A stretch of 64,000 nucleotides of DNA, from contig NZ_JAUSPS010000011.1 of assembly GCF_030652775.1 (NCBI RefSeq), positions 1-64,000 of the forward strand, in the 5' to 3' direction. A program made the position numbers and the translations under genes. The notes beneath the pieces are model-generated. The model was not told the origin of the DNA, searched no databases, and worked only from the letters and a program-made list of their open reading frames with translations. Positions 43,195 to 52,898 of the stretch are shown piece after piece (position 1 is the first letter of the stretch; the number at the start of each line of letters is the position of its first letter). The DNA comes from Acetobacterium sp. Lineage in GTDB: Bacteria > Bacillota > Clostridia > Eubacteriales > Eubacteriaceae.

Positions 43195-45969
43195 TTATCG
43201 GGTTTCTGAAAAAGGATTGACCTTGTTCAGTACGATTTTGGCTTTTCGGCCGAGGGCTTTTTTAAGAACCGCTTTTTGTAAGTCGTCAATGTCATAACCG
43301 ATCTCATCGTAAACCCGTTCCAGCGTAATGGCCTCAAATTTACATTTCAGGGTACAGGCACCACAGCCGACACAGAGATACTCATCCACCTTACTGGCGC
43401 CGCAGCTCAAGCAGCGAGCCGTTTCCTTCTGGATCTGGGCTTCGGTTAAAACCCCGCGCAAATCTTTAAACGTCGTTTTCGACACCTTGCCATCGACATG
43501 GGCAATCCGTTGGCGCTCGGTACCATCGTAATCGATGCGCTCATCAAGGTTGTCTTTGTCAAGCATCGTATAGGTATGATTATCCCTGCCAAAAAGTAGC
43601 GACTGGCCGGTCTGGACAAAGCGATGGATCGAAACTGCGGCTTCTTTACCAGCTGCGATGGCGTCAATAGCCAGTTTAGGACCACTGGCAACATCGCCGC
43701 CAGAAAAGATGTCAGCTCTTGAAGACTGCAAGGTAATTGGATCAACGGCGACGGTGTTGCGACTGGTTAATAAAACCGCTTCGCCGGCAAACAAATCGTC
43801 ATAAACATAGGTTTGTCCGACTGACAGGATCACCTCGTCGCAACTCACGATCATCCGATCCGCTTCTTCAAAGTGAGGATTGAAGCGTCCGGCAGCATCA
43901 ACAGTTGCCAAACATCGTTTAAATTCCACCCCGGTAACCTTGCCGCTTTCGGTGATAATCCGGGTTGGTCCCCAGCCATTATGAATGGCTATTTCCTCAC
44001 TTAGCGCCTCAACCACTTCCTCGGGATGGGCGGGCATGTGATCCCGGGCTTCCAGACAGAACAAATCGGTCTGGACGACGCCTTCTAAGCGGACTGAACT
44101 GCGGGCAACATCAATGGCCACATTGCCGCCGCCGATCACCACTACTTTTCCTTTGACCTTGGTTTCTTCCGCTAAATTCGTTTTGCGCAGAAATTCCACC
44201 CCACTAAAGACGCCATCGGCCGTTTCGCCGTCAATCCCGAGGGTTCGACCGGCCTGCGCCCCAATGGCCACATAAAAGGCCTTAAAACCCTGGTTTCGCA
44301 GCTCCTGAAGAGAAAGATCCCGGCCAATTTCGACGCCGGTTTCAAACTTGACCCCCAGCTCCCGGATCACATCGATTTCTGCGGCTAAGACATCTTTTTC
44401 CAATCGATAAGAAGGAATTCCCAGGGTCAGCATCCCGCCGAGGCGGCGTTCTTTTTCAAAAACCGTGACATCGTAGCCGTCGATGGCCAGATCATAGGCA
44501 CAGGTCAGTCCCGACGGGCCGGAACCGATGATCGCAATTTTCTTATCACTGTAATCATGTCGTTTGACCGGTACAAATCGGGAGGCCATTTCCCGATCCT
44601 TTTCAGCGATAAATTTTTTGATATCATCAACCGCTACCGCATCGTCAATATCCCCCCGGGTACAGTCTTCTTCACATAATCGCGGACAGATCCGACCGCA
44701 CACGGCCGGCAATGGATTGTGTTTCTTGATCAGCTCCAGGGCTTCGGTGTATCGTCCCTGGGAGGCCAGCTTGATATATCCCTGAACCGGGATATGCGCC
44801 GGACATTTGGTGATACAGGGGGCGGTTCCTGAATCCAGGGCGTTTTTACGGTTGGTACGGTAATCGCTGTTCCACTTATCTTCCAGCCACTCGGTATTGC
44901 GTGGGGTCACCTTGGTGACCGTCTCATCGAGGGGTGTTTTGGAACACAATTTCTGCCCCAGTCTGATGGCATTGGTGGGACAGACATCGACACATTCACC
45001 GCAGGCCACGCACTTGCTTTCATCCACCACCGATTTATAGTTGGACCGGACGATGTCATTGTTCAAGTATTCATTGGCCAACCGCATCGCATAACAGCCG
45101 CAGCCACAGCAGTTGCAGATGGCGTGGGTGTGACCCGGGGTATCGAGATTGGGGACCGAATGCATCAGGCCATTATCCTCAGCTTTTTTGATAATTTCGA
45201 AGGCCTCGGCCCGGGTGATTTCGCGACCGCGACCGGTTTTTATATAATACTCGGCCGCATGGCCCAGTTGAATACACATCTCTTCTTTTAAGTGGCCGCA
45301 GCCTTCGCCCATGGCTTCCCGGGAGGTCCGGCAGGAGCAATCCGAGACCGAAAAGACACTGGCCTGATCCAGATGGTGGGAAACTTCTTCATAGCTCACT
45401 TTTTTGGAATTGCCATCGATGGCCCGTTCAATCGGTAAAACCCGCATCGGCCCGCTGCCAATCGGCATGATGCCTGCGGCCATGGGGCCTTTTTTACCGC
45501 CAAAATAATAAAATGCTTCAGCCACTTCCGGATGTTTAGCGACCAGTTCTTTGTTATTATTGATCAGTTCCAAATGACCGGGGACAAAAATATCCTGCCA
45601 ATACAGATCGACGCCATCCACCGTATTGACAAAGGCAACCCCGGCCCAGGCAATGTATTCCAGCGCTGCCGTGACCTGATCATGCGGTTCCCCTGCTGCT
45701 GCGGCTACTGCTTTGACACTCAGCTTTTTCCGGAATTCCAGGTACATCGCAATTTTAGCCTGAAAGGGATCAAGAATCGGTGCCAGGGCGTAATACTCGG
45801 GACCAAAGGGAATCACTTCCCGACTGGTTCCCGCCTTGGTGCGACCGATTTTATTGGCCAGATCAACAATTTCCTGACGATAGGGCCGGTCATTGACATC
45901 CGCCCAGGTTAAAGCAAAATTAAAGCGCCTTGACTTGTTAAAATTTGTCGGTTCTGATTTTTTGTTCAT
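43195..45969 (-). CDS. Large FAD/NAD(P)-binding iron-sulfur oxidoreductase (GltD/NfnB-like core with extra FeS domains)
   Basis: The 924-residue protein has an N-terminal region (1-310) rich in Cys (SDCSCRTSREAMGEGCGH, ICNCCGCGCYAMRLANEY). A two-cluster-type ferredoxin domain follows (CVACGECVDVCPTNAI, about 320-340), then a GltD-like FeS domain (CITKCPAHIPVQGYIK; CGRICPRLCEEDC) and two Rossmann sites: IAIIGSGPSGLTCAYDLA for FAD and VVVIGGGNVAIDVARSSV for NAD(P)H. The C-terminus has another ferredoxin motif (CVGCGACTLKCKFEAI). It probably moves electrons between NAD(P)H and ferredoxin or a partner. It lies between hypB (upstream) and hypA (downstream), implying a link to nickel-enzyme maturation or function. 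Confidence 0.85.
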   Translation of the reverse strand: MNKKSEPTNFNKSRRFNFALTWADVNDRPYRQEIVDLANKIGRTKAGTSREVIPFGPEYYALAPILDPFQAKIAMYLEFRKKLSVKAVAAAAGEPHDQVTAALEYIAWAGVAFVNTVDGVDLYWQDIFVPGHLELINNNKELVAKHPEVAEAFYYFGGKKGPMAAGIMPIGSGPMRVLPIERAIDGNSKKVSYEEVSHHLDQASVFSVSDCSCRTSREAMGEGCGHLKEEMCIQLGHAAEYYIKTGRGREITRAEAFEIIKKAEDNGLMHSVPNLDTPGHTHAICNCCGCGCYAMRLANEYLNNDIVRSNYKSVVDESKCVACGECVDVCPTNAIRLGQKLCSKTPLDETVTKVTPRNTEWLEDKWNSDYRTNRKNALDSGTAPCITKCPAHIPVQGYIKLASQGRYTEALELIKKHNPLPAVCGRICPRLCEEDCTRGDIDDAVAVDDIKKFIAEKDREMASRFVPVKRHDYSDKKIAIIGSGPSGLTCAYDLAIDGYDVTVFEKERRLGGMLTLGIPSYRLEKDVLAAEIDVIRELGVKFETGVEIGRDLSLQELRNQGFKAFYVAIGAQAGRTLGIDGETADGVFSGVEFLRKTNLAEETKVKGKVVVIGGGNVAIDVARSSVRLEGVVQTDLFCLEARDHMPAHPEEVVEALSEEIAIHNGWGPTRIITESGKVTGVEFKRCLATVDAAGRFNPHFEEADRMIVSCDEVILSVGQTYVYDDLFAGEAVLLTSRNTVAVDPITLQSSRADIFSGGDVASGPKLAIDAIAAGKEAAVSIHRFVQTGQSLLFGRDNHTYTMLDKDNLDERIDYDGTERQRIAHVDGKVSKTTFKDLRGVLTEAQIQKETARCLSCGASKVDEYLCVGCGACTLKCKFEAITLERVYDEIGYDIDDLQKAVLKKALGRKAKIVLNKVNPFSETR

Positions 45970-46042
45970 TTCGATCTCCTCTTTATTTATAGTAAAGCGA
46001 TAGCAAATTTATAAACAACGAACAAAACTCACGGCACTACTA

Positions 46043-46738
46043 TCAGGCCGGTGACTCGACCACCGGTTCCGGTTGATTCCAGTTTTTCACGGCGCCCCGC
46101 AGCCAGTCCGCCCATTCCCCGATGCCCTCGCCGGTTTTGGCGGAAATCGGAATGACGATTAGGTTGGGGTTGATCTTGTTAACCTGCGCCCGGAGAACAT
46201 CCAGATCAAAATCGAAATGCTCCAGCACATCGATCTTATTGATCAGCAGCACATCGACGATCGAAAACATCAACGGATATTTTAGCGGTTTGTCATCGCC
46301 TTCCGGGACACTCAGAATCATCGCATTTTTGGAAGCACCAGTGTCAAACTCGGCCGGGCAAACCAGATTGCCGACATTTTCCAGCACCACCAGATCGGCA
46401 TCTTCGCTACCAATCCCGTCCAGACCCTGACGAGTCATGCCGGCATCCAGATGGCACATCCCGCCGGTATGGAGCTGAATCACCTTGGTTCCCGTTTTAG
46501 CGACGGTATGGGCATCGACATCTGAATCAATATCAGCTTCCAGAATGGCAATACGCATCTCATCTTTCAGGGCTTCAATGGTTCGCAGCAGGGTTGTTGT
46601 TTTTCCCGAGCCTGGCGACGACATCAGATTAAGCAAAAAGGTCTGCTCCTTTTTTAATTCCTGACGGAGCAGCTCAGCCTCGCGGTCATTATTTTCATAG
46701 ACGCTTTTTTTAATTTCCAGAACCTTGTAAACTTCCAT
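46043..46738 (-). CDS. hypB: Nickel-insertion GTPase HypB
   Basis: This 231-residue GTPase has Walker A MSSPGSGKTTTLLRTI, the metal and switch region LHTGGMCHLDAGM and ENVGNLVCPAEFDTG, and the specificity motif LLINKIDVLEH. It hydrolyses GTP to load Ni2+, in partnership with HypA. There is no His-rich N-terminal tail, so it is not a storage form. The binding site before the ATG is weak. It leads the hypB / oxidoreductase / hypA series. Confidence 0.95.
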   Translation of the reverse strand: MEVYKVLEIKKSVYENNDREAELLRQELKKEQTFLLNLMSSPGSGKTTTLLRTIEALKDEMRIAILEADIDSDVDAHTVAKTGTKVIQLHTGGMCHLDAGMTRQGLDGIGSEDADLVVLENVGNLVCPAEFDTGASKNAMILSVPEGDDKPLKYPLMFSIVDVLLINKIDVLEHFDFDLDVLRAQVNKINPNLIVIPISAKTGEGIGEWADWLRGAVKNWNQPEPVVESPA

Positions 46739-46839
46739 CTTATTTCTCGCTTTCTGTCGTTTGTAATTGTTTTCAGTAGCTTCTTTGAATTGATTATAAG
46801 CCCTGTGATTAACTTTGACAACAATTTAACAGCGCATAA

Positions 46840-46896
46840 AAACACATCCCGTCAGCTGTTTTAACTTGGTGTTAACAACTAAACGGGATGTGTTTG
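46840..46896. terminator. Long hairpin between hypB and the FAD oxidoreductase gene
   Basis: AACACATCCCGT and ACGGGATGTGTT pair (12 bp) around a 30-base loop. It is the second of two tandem stems downstream of the gene at 46951. Confidence 0.65.
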
Positions 46897-46897
46897 T

Positions 46898-46944
46898 AAA
46901 AAAAGCCTGCTGTCACCACAAATCTGTAAACAGCAAGCTAAAAT
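46898..46944 (-). terminator. Terminator of the FAD oxidoreductase gene
   Basis: The minus strand has GCTTGCTGT pairing with ACAGCAGGC (one G-T pair), followed by TTTTTTTAC. Confidence 0.78.
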
Positions 46945-46950
46945 AAATAA

Positions 46951-48177
46951 TTATTGGTCAGACGGAAAATAGCGTTTGGCAAAATCACTGAGGTATAGGG
47001 TCAGTTTGTCCAGGGTCGGAAAACAGGTCAGGCTGCCCGAAAAATAAATCCCCTGCTGACCCTGGAGAGCGTTAACCTGATCGTAAAAACCATTTTTTAT
47101 TTCTGCCCCGGTAACATGGGGAAAGGTCTGCCATTGTTTGTAGGCAAACAGCCGCTCGGCCTTAAAGCCGGCCTGTTTCAGATCGGCATCGATCTGGGCT
47201 TTTAATTCCTTAATCGGCAGATCTCCGGCGGCATAGGCGGTCAGCAGCAATCCGGGCTTATTCGGTTTACTGCTATATAACAGCAAGAGATGCCCATCTT
47301 TGTCAAAATTATGGCTGAAATAGCTGGTCGTCCGGTAGTTTTCCTGAGCCACATAAGCCAGCACATTGTAGGCCTTGCTTTGATAGCAGCTCATCAGTCG
47401 GGCGTGATCAGGGGCGTGAATCACCGGACGGTTAAGCGGCACAGTGATTACCACCGCATCAAAATCCTCATTGCCGACCGGGGTTTCAATGGTCAGGCGG
47501 TGATTATCGTTGGGGATAATGCCGGTGACCGGGGTACTCAACCGAAGATCATCCAACCGTTCCGACAATTTTGTAATAATCTCGTTAGCGCCGTTGGAAA
47601 AAGCAATCAGCTTCCGGGACTCAATCATCGAAGACAGGGTCATGATATCCAGATACTTCAGGGCATAGATGGCCGGAATCTCGCTGGACTTCCCAAAGCC
47701 AAAGGCGACCAGATGAGGCGCATAAACTCGCATCAGGGTATGCAGATTGTTTTCGCTGCACCAGGATTCAAAGGATTGGGTCAGCTGATCAGGAATATTC
47801 GCCCAGCCCTGGGCACTTAAGGCCGCCTGATACGGAGCCAGATATTCTGGCAGCCGCTGTAACTGCTCCTGAAAACCGGCAATCTCATGGCGGCCGATTT
47901 GTGCCTGTTTTTGGCCGTCCGGGCTCAGAAAATTGCGGTGAAAATACTTGTACTCCGCTTTGACGCCCAGCTGCCGGAGAAATTTCATCAGGGCTTCTGA
48001 GGTTCCCAGCACCGAACCCAGCTCACAGAATTCTTTTTTATGAAAGACGCTGCAGCAATGCCCCCCGGCTCGTTCATCCGCTTCAAACACGGTGACCTGA
48101 TGACCGGCCTTTTCAAGAAAATAGGCCAGCGTCAACCCGCTGTAACCACCACCCACCACTGCTATTTGCTTTTTCAT
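46951..48177 (-). CDS. FAD-dependent amine oxidase / protoporphyrinogen oxidase-like protein
   Basis: The 408-residue flavoprotein opens with the dinucleotide-binding fold IAVVGGGYSGLTLAYFLEKA and the VFEADERAGGHC continuation typical of the amine-oxidase/phytoene-desaturase superfamily. A central FSNGANEIITKLSERL (GG-type substrate-entry motif) and the C-terminal GIYFSGSLTCFPTLD FAD-closing element are present. The substrate is not identifiable. Good ribosome binding site (AGAGGGG). Two tandem terminators follow. Confidence 0.82.
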   Translation of the reverse strand: MKKQIAVVGGGYSGLTLAYFLEKAGHQVTVFEADERAGGHCCSVFHKKEFCELGSVLGTSEALMKFLRQLGVKAEYKYFHRNFLSPDGQKQAQIGRHEIAGFQEQLQRLPEYLAPYQAALSAQGWANIPDQLTQSFESWCSENNLHTLMRVYAPHLVAFGFGKSSEIPAIYALKYLDIMTLSSMIESRKLIAFSNGANEIITKLSERLDDLRLSTPVTGIIPNDNHRLTIETPVGNEDFDAVVITVPLNRPVIHAPDHARLMSCYQSKAYNVLAYVAQENYRTTSYFSHNFDKDGHLLLLYSSKPNKPGLLLTAYAAGDLPIKELKAQIDADLKQAGFKAERLFAYKQWQTFPHVTGAEIKNGFYDQVNALQGQQGIYFSGSLTCFPTLDKLTLYLSDFAKRYFPSDQ

Positions 48178-48245
48178 TGCTCATCCCCTCTGGGCTGACC
48201 AGCGGTACTAAACGCCGCCAGCGATCCGCCTATTTTTTCACCCCG

Positions 48246-49283
48246 CTAATATTTTCGATTGACATACGACCATAATGGCAGGGTCACCCCGGCACCCTTG
48301 ATAGCGACAACGATTTCCATCGGGGTTTTGTGACTGTTTTCGCCATAACCAAGCGGCATGGCCAGATTATAATTGCGAATAAACTGCTGAAAGTGATCCT
48401 TGATTGCTTCGAAAGAACCCGCTGATTCCAGCAGTGACGCCAGATACTCGCCGCTTTTCTGATTGAATACCTGAACCGTTTTGGAGTAAAGGTTATTTTT
48501 CTCATCCCAAATCACCTGCTTGATATTCATTTCCCGGAGATTGCTGGTATAAAGATGGCGGCTGTGGATTCTGCCGGTGGTATACTCCGCTTGATGGGGC
48601 GTCATAATCCAGCTTGGCTGCATCAGCAACTCATTGCCCATCGGCATGGCCACCCCCAACAGCAGATCCAGGGCACAGTCGGAATTTTTTTTTGTATATA
48701 GCCGGGCACAGGCCACACCGCTGATTAAATCAACCACCGCATACTGATATAGATTGCCAATCCCCGGCTGATAACCACGTTCCACCGTCCAGGCCAACCA
48801 ACATTCACCGACCGTCAGCTGCTCCGGCTGCGGAGCCCGATCCCAACAAATTTCCAGCTCCGCACCTGTTTCTTGATGCTGCGCAGCGCTTATTTTCCGG
48901 CTGTAATTTTTGCGGGCCAGTTTGTGATTGAGATCGTGACGGCGCATAATATTATAGACCCCGCTGCTGCTGATACTCAGATCCTGTTCCTCCAACAGCC
49001 AGGAAATGCTCTGGGGGCCGTAGTCCGGAAAGGAAACAATGGCATCCAGCACCGCCTGCTCCACCGCCAGAGCGGATTTATTGGGCGGGACAAAATGCCG
49101 AACCTGATCCTTCAGACCGGCCAAACCCTGTTTCTCAAAGCGTTTATGCCAGCGGTAGTAAAGGGTTCGGGAAATCCGGTATTTTTTACAGGCCGTACTG
49201 ACCCCCTGTTCCTGACCACAGAGTAGAATCTCATGGCGGCGTTTGATTGTTGCATCTTCATGCGCTTTGACAGCTTTTAGCAT
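48246..49283 (-). CDS. IS481-like transposase homologue with degenerate DDE site (possibly domesticated)
   Basis: The 345-residue protein has a helix-turn-helix pair at residues 1-95 (YRISRTLYYRWHKRF), a second HTH at 95-145 (SGVYNIMRRHDLNHKLARKN), and an integrase-core-like region at 150-345 (YQYAVVDLISGVACARLYTK; a helical end KTPMEIVVAIKG). The first Asp is present. The block that should hold the second Asp (DNGxEF type) reads MTPHQAEY, and I cannot find the catalytic Glu. No terminal inverted repeats are evident within 60 bases on either side. It is probably not mobile. The full-length ORF suggests retention for another function such as DNA binding. Confidence 0.65.
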   Translation of the reverse strand: MLKAVKAHEDATIKRRHEILLCGQEQGVSTACKKYRISRTLYYRWHKRFEKQGLAGLKDQVRHFVPPNKSALAVEQAVLDAIVSFPDYGPQSISWLLEEQDLSISSSGVYNIMRRHDLNHKLARKNYSRKISAAQHQETGAELEICWDRAPQPEQLTVGECWLAWTVERGYQPGIGNLYQYAVVDLISGVACARLYTKKNSDCALDLLLGVAMPMGNELLMQPSWIMTPHQAEYTTGRIHSRHLYTSNLREMNIKQVIWDEKNNLYSKTVQVFNQKSGEYLASLLESAGSFEAIKDHFQQFIRNYNLAMPLGYGENSHKTPMEIVVAIKGAGVTLPLWSYVNRKY

Positions 49284-49361
49284 CTGCTCGAACTCCCTTT
49301 CTACAGACTACATTCCTTGATTTTTACGGCTTTCCTTGTTCCCACCCGTTCTCAGCCGGTA

Positions 49362-50135
49362 TTAAAAAAACAGATTGCCGATAAAAAACAAGATCACAAT
49401 GTGGACCGGATAAAAAATATAAAACAGGTATTTGAGCCCCCGTCCCTTGGCACCGTTATAGGACAGCATCAGCGGCAATGAAGCGATCATCATCCACTGG
49501 TAATTATTAAAAAGCAGGGCGGTAGGCTGGGGATCTACGGCCCATTCCAGAGCGAAAAAGCCCAGGCAGAAAAGCCCATAGGCGAGGATCAACCGCTTTT
49601 TATCGGTGCGATTAAAGTAAATCAGTATCCCCAGAAAAACAAAAATGAAACTGCCCTCGTTAAAAATCAGATTGCCGGTGATCGCCCCGACAAAGCTCAT
49701 TATGCCAATAAGGGAGACGATTTGTCCGGCCAGGATACAGAGCATCGTGGTCAGAATCTGATAGACTGCGAACAGGGCGATATATTTGTTGCCCTTGGGC
49801 TTGTCCGCTTTTCGGATTTCGATCAGCCAGACAATCACCCCCACCAGTAGCAGGGTCACAAAAATATTGTTGGACATCATGGCGTAGGGGTCAGTAATGA
49901 TATTATTGCTGATCAGATCAATCAAACCCATCCCCAGACCAAAGAAATACATCCGCAGTAGATATTTTTTGCGGTCATGGGTGTAATAAAAGCCCCAGGC
50001 CATACAGAACATAAATACCGGGGCCGAAATCCGCCCCACCCAGTGCAGCCACAGCGGGGCACCCGGGATAAACTGCCCGACATGATCCAGCAACATCAAA
50101 ATCAGAGCAATTACTTTTAAGCTTGTCGAGGTCAT
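49362..50135 (-). CDS. TraX family integral membrane protein
   Basis: A 257-residue protein with about eight membrane helices and the TraX-family pattern LKVIALILMLLDHVGQF at the start and GRISAPVFMFCMAWGFYYT near residues 34-52; the C-terminus FYIFYPVHIVILFFIG is also typical. In the F plasmid TraX acetylates pilin; chromosomal homologues in Firmicutes are putative membrane acyltransferases. It lies 15 bases after the recQ stop on the same strand, so the two are probably co-transcribed, though no functional link is obvious. Confidence 0.85.
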   Translation of the reverse strand: MTSTSLKVIALILMLLDHVGQFIPGAPLWLHWVGRISAPVFMFCMAWGFYYTHDRKKYLLRMYFFGLGMGLIDLISNNIITDPYAMMSNNIFVTLLLVGVIVWLIEIRKADKPKGNKYIALFAVYQILTTMLCILAGQIVSLIGIMSFVGAITGNLIFNEGSFIFVFLGILIYFNRTDKKRLILAYGLFCLGFFALEWAVDPQPTALLFNNYQWMMIASLPLMLSYNGAKGRGLKYLFYIFYPVHIVILFFIGNLFF

Positions 50136-50150
50136 CTGACTTTCTCCAAT

Positions 50151-52343
50151 CTACTGCAAACTATTTTTATGAATAACAATTTTGATATCAGCATAAGAAC
50201 AGCTGTCCGGCAGGGCTTCCTTGATGGGCCGTAGCGCTTCCAGACCAACGGTTCCGATGGCGTTGATGATCGCCACTTCTTTTTCAGAATCGACAAAATC
50301 ACGCCAGTCGATTGCTTTCCCTTCCTGATCGCAGCGGATTAAATGACTCAGGACAGTGTTTTCCGTCAGCTCCCGCTGTTTGGCGATGTCAGCAATGGTC
50401 ATGCCCCCAGCAAACAGCTCATAGCTGAGCTCCCAGGAGGGCACTTTCGCTTCTTTTTCGCCCACTTGTTGCCGGGGAGCGCTGGGTTCCGGGGCATCCA
50501 CCGCAGCGACCGGCCGTGGTCTGATGGTGATCGGATTATTTTCGGCAAAGCCATTAATCGCTGCAATAAAGACCGCCCCATAATGATCATAGCGCGCCTG
50601 ACCGACGCCATTAATGTTTAGAAATTCGGCTTCTGTCCGGGGGAAATAGGCCGCCATTTCTTTTAAGGTGGCATCGGGAAAAATAACATAGGGCGGCAGA
50701 CCCTTGTCCTGGGCAATACTGCGTCTCAGGGTGCGCAGTTCTTCAAATAAGGCCTCATCGCAATCCAGCGGTGGTTTGGCTTTACCTGAAGATTTTGTTT
50801 TGGCGGCCTTGATATTTAGTAAGTGTTTTTTATGAAAGACCGTTTCATTACCTTTTAAGATCCCGCTGGCCGCCGGGGTCAGCTTGAGAACCGGGTACTC
50901 GTCGGCAGTAACGATGATATAGCCCTTGGCCACCAGGGTCATGATGATTTCCCGGAGGCTTTCGGCACTCTGCTCCTGGAGAATTCCATAGGTTGACAAC
51001 TGATCAAAGCCCAGTTCCAGCACCTTTTTATTTTTTGAGCCCCGCAGCACCGCAATCACCATATTCAGACCAAAGCGGTTTTTCATCCGATAAATGCAGG
51101 AAAGGATCTTCTGGGCATCCAGGGTGATATCGACCATTTCCGACTGATCGAGACAATTGCCGCAATTGCCGCAGCGTTCATAATCAGCAGCTTCGCCAAA
51201 ATAGTGGAGGATACTTTTTCTGAGACAGTCATTGGTGTGGCAATAATCGACCAGATACTGAAGGTTCTCAAACAACAGAGTCTCCCGCTCTGGCGAGGTC
51301 TGATTGAGCTGGATCAGCTGTTTCTGTTTGACAATATCAGCGGGCGAATAAAGAATAGTACAATGGCTGGGTTCGCCATCCCGGCCACCACGGCCGGCTT
51401 CCTGATAATAGGCCTCCATGTTCTGAGGCATATTGTAATGGATGATAAAACGCACATCTGGCTTATTGATCCCCATCCCAAAGGCATTGGTGGCAACCAT
51501 AATGTGAAGACGGTCATTAATGAAATCCTGCTGATTCTGCTCCCGGGATTCGGAACTCATCCCGCCATGATAGGCGCCAGCCAAAAAACCCAGCCCTTTG
51601 AGCTTGGCGGTAACGCTCTCCACGGTTTTTCGGGTGGCGCAGTAAATAATCCCGGACTGATCCGGGAAGGTCTGGGTGATGGTATTTTTGACATAACCGA
51701 GCTTATCGCCGGTTTTAACCACCTGATAAAGCAGATTCGGGCGGTCAAAGCCGATGATCGATTCAACCGGATCTTGCAGTGCCAGCAATTCCCTGATTTC
51801 CTGAATAACCTTAACCGTGGCGGTGGCAGTATAGGCCGCCACCACCGGCCGAGGCGAGATATTGCTGATAAAAGCGGGGATCTCCCGGTAATGGGGGCGG
51901 AAATCATGGCCCCACTGGCTGATACAGTGGGCTTCATCCACCGCTACCATGGAAATGTCCAGCGTCCGCACCAGCTCCACAAAGGCCGGGGCGCAGAGCC
52001 GTTCCGGGGCGATATAGAGCAGCTTATAGTGATTCGCCCGAATCTTTTCCAGCCGTTTTTGATAGCTGGCATCATCGAGACTGCTGTTTAAAAAGGTCGA
52101 GGCGATTCCCATTTCGCCCAACGCATCGACCTGATCCTTCATCAGTGAAATCAGCGGTGAGATCACCAGGGTCATGCCAGTAAGTTGCAGGGCTGGCAAC
52201 TGATAGCAAAGGGATTTCCCCCCGCCGGTGGGCATGATCCCCAGCACATCCTGACCATTGACCGCAGCCGTAATGATTTTTTCTTGTCCTTCTTTAAATG
52301 TATCATAGCCAAAATACTGGCTCAGGTTTTTTTTAAGCGTCAC
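50151..52343 (-). CDS. recQ: ATP-dependent DNA helicase RecQ
   Basis: The 730-residue helicase has Walker A GIMPTGGGKSLCYQ, DEAH in AVDEAHCISQWGHDFR, motif VI YYQEAGRGGRDG, a zinc/RQC region (YERCGNCGNCLDQ, about residues 385-400), an HRDC domain at about 525-600 and a C-terminal wing/HTH region (ELFAGGMTIADIAKQRELTE). It unwinds branched DNA in recombination and replication repair. The start codon is GTG at 52343, after AGGAGG. The extra C-terminal helix-turn-helix is common in Firmicute RecQ. Confidence 0.95.
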   Translation of the reverse strand: MTLKKNLSQYFGYDTFKEGQEKIITAAVNGQDVLGIMPTGGGKSLCYQLPALQLTGMTLVISPLISLMKDQVDALGEMGIASTFLNSSLDDASYQKRLEKIRANHYKLLYIAPERLCAPAFVELVRTLDISMVAVDEAHCISQWGHDFRPHYREIPAFISNISPRPVVAAYTATATVKVIQEIRELLALQDPVESIIGFDRPNLLYQVVKTGDKLGYVKNTITQTFPDQSGIIYCATRKTVESVTAKLKGLGFLAGAYHGGMSSESREQNQQDFINDRLHIMVATNAFGMGINKPDVRFIIHYNMPQNMEAYYQEAGRGGRDGEPSHCTILYSPADIVKQKQLIQLNQTSPERETLLFENLQYLVDYCHTNDCLRKSILHYFGEAADYERCGNCGNCLDQSEMVDITLDAQKILSCIYRMKNRFGLNMVIAVLRGSKNKKVLELGFDQLSTYGILQEQSAESLREIIMTLVAKGYIIVTADEYPVLKLTPAASGILKGNETVFHKKHLLNIKAAKTKSSGKAKPPLDCDEALFEELRTLRRSIAQDKGLPPYVIFPDATLKEMAAYFPRTEAEFLNINGVGQARYDHYGAVFIAAINGFAENNPITIRPRPVAAVDAPEPSAPRQQVGEKEAKVPSWELSYELFAGGMTIADIAKQRELTENTVLSHLIRCDQEGKAIDWRDFVDSEKEVAIINAIGTVGLEALRPIKEALPDSCSYADIKIVIHKNSLQ

Positions 52344-52573
52344 GGTGAACCTCCTGTGAATCCTTGTCTCCGATTAGACGGTTCCCCAGGGAACCCTGAC
52401 TTTTGTCATATCCTTTATTATAAGATAAAAAACCGCCCCTGACAAGGAAAGGCCGCTTGCGAAAATCACGATCGTTCCAAGCCTGGTTTAATTTCCATGA
52501 TATTCTTGCAATCTTCACAAAACCTTAACATTTTGTTCAATAGTCCTTAACATATATAGTTTATACTGAGATC

Positions 52574-52613
52574 AGATCAGCGGTTAAGCTTTTGTGAGAT
52601 TAACCGCTGATCT
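52574..52613 (+). promoter_or_regulatory. Strong hairpin in the leader of the 83-residue protein
   Basis: AGATCAGCGGTTAA (52574-52587) pairs perfectly with TTAACCGCTGATCT (52600-52613) around a 12-base loop. No T-run follows. It lies 33 bases before the start codon, just after a TATACT sequence (52562-52567). Possible operator or mRNA stabiliser. Confidence 0.6.
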
Positions 52614-52646
52614 GGAACAAAATTTGTTTTACGAAAGGAAATAACA

Positions 52647-52898
52647 ATGGTACAGTCAAGATTTGCTACTTATTATGAAAACCATCCCGAGACTAATGAT
52701 ATTTCAATTATTCTAGAAACAAGCAACACGACAAATAAATCGCCACTCCATTCAAGTGACCTCTCAAAAAAAGAAATCGCACTAGCCAAAAAGCAACGGG
52801 CTGATGAATGGGATTACCTTAAAAATAGCATTGAAATGAAACTGGAATTGGCATTGATGTACATCAATCGTTCCAATACGCATCTCCAGTATCTATAA
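52647..52898 (+). CDS. Small hypothetical protein, 83 residues
   Basis: It begins MVQSRFATYYENHPETNDIS after AAAGGAAA. The C-terminal half is a charged helix (KEIALAKKQRADEWDYLKNS) ending in MYINRSNTHLQYL. No family is recognised. It is flanked by a strong leader hairpin and a near-perfect 3' hairpin, so it is a compact independent transcription unit. It could be a stress-induced small protein or a Sp(oo)-type regulator; nothing proves either. Confidence 0.65.
   Translation: MVQSRFATYYENHPETNDISIILETSNTTNKSPLHSSDLSKKEIALAKKQRADEWDYLKNSIEMKLELALMYINRSNTHLQYL

Noticed and set aside
48246-49283. A complete insertion sequence around the transposase homologue
   Set aside because: No terminal inverted repeats or target duplications were visible in the flanking sequence, and the catalytic residues appear lost.
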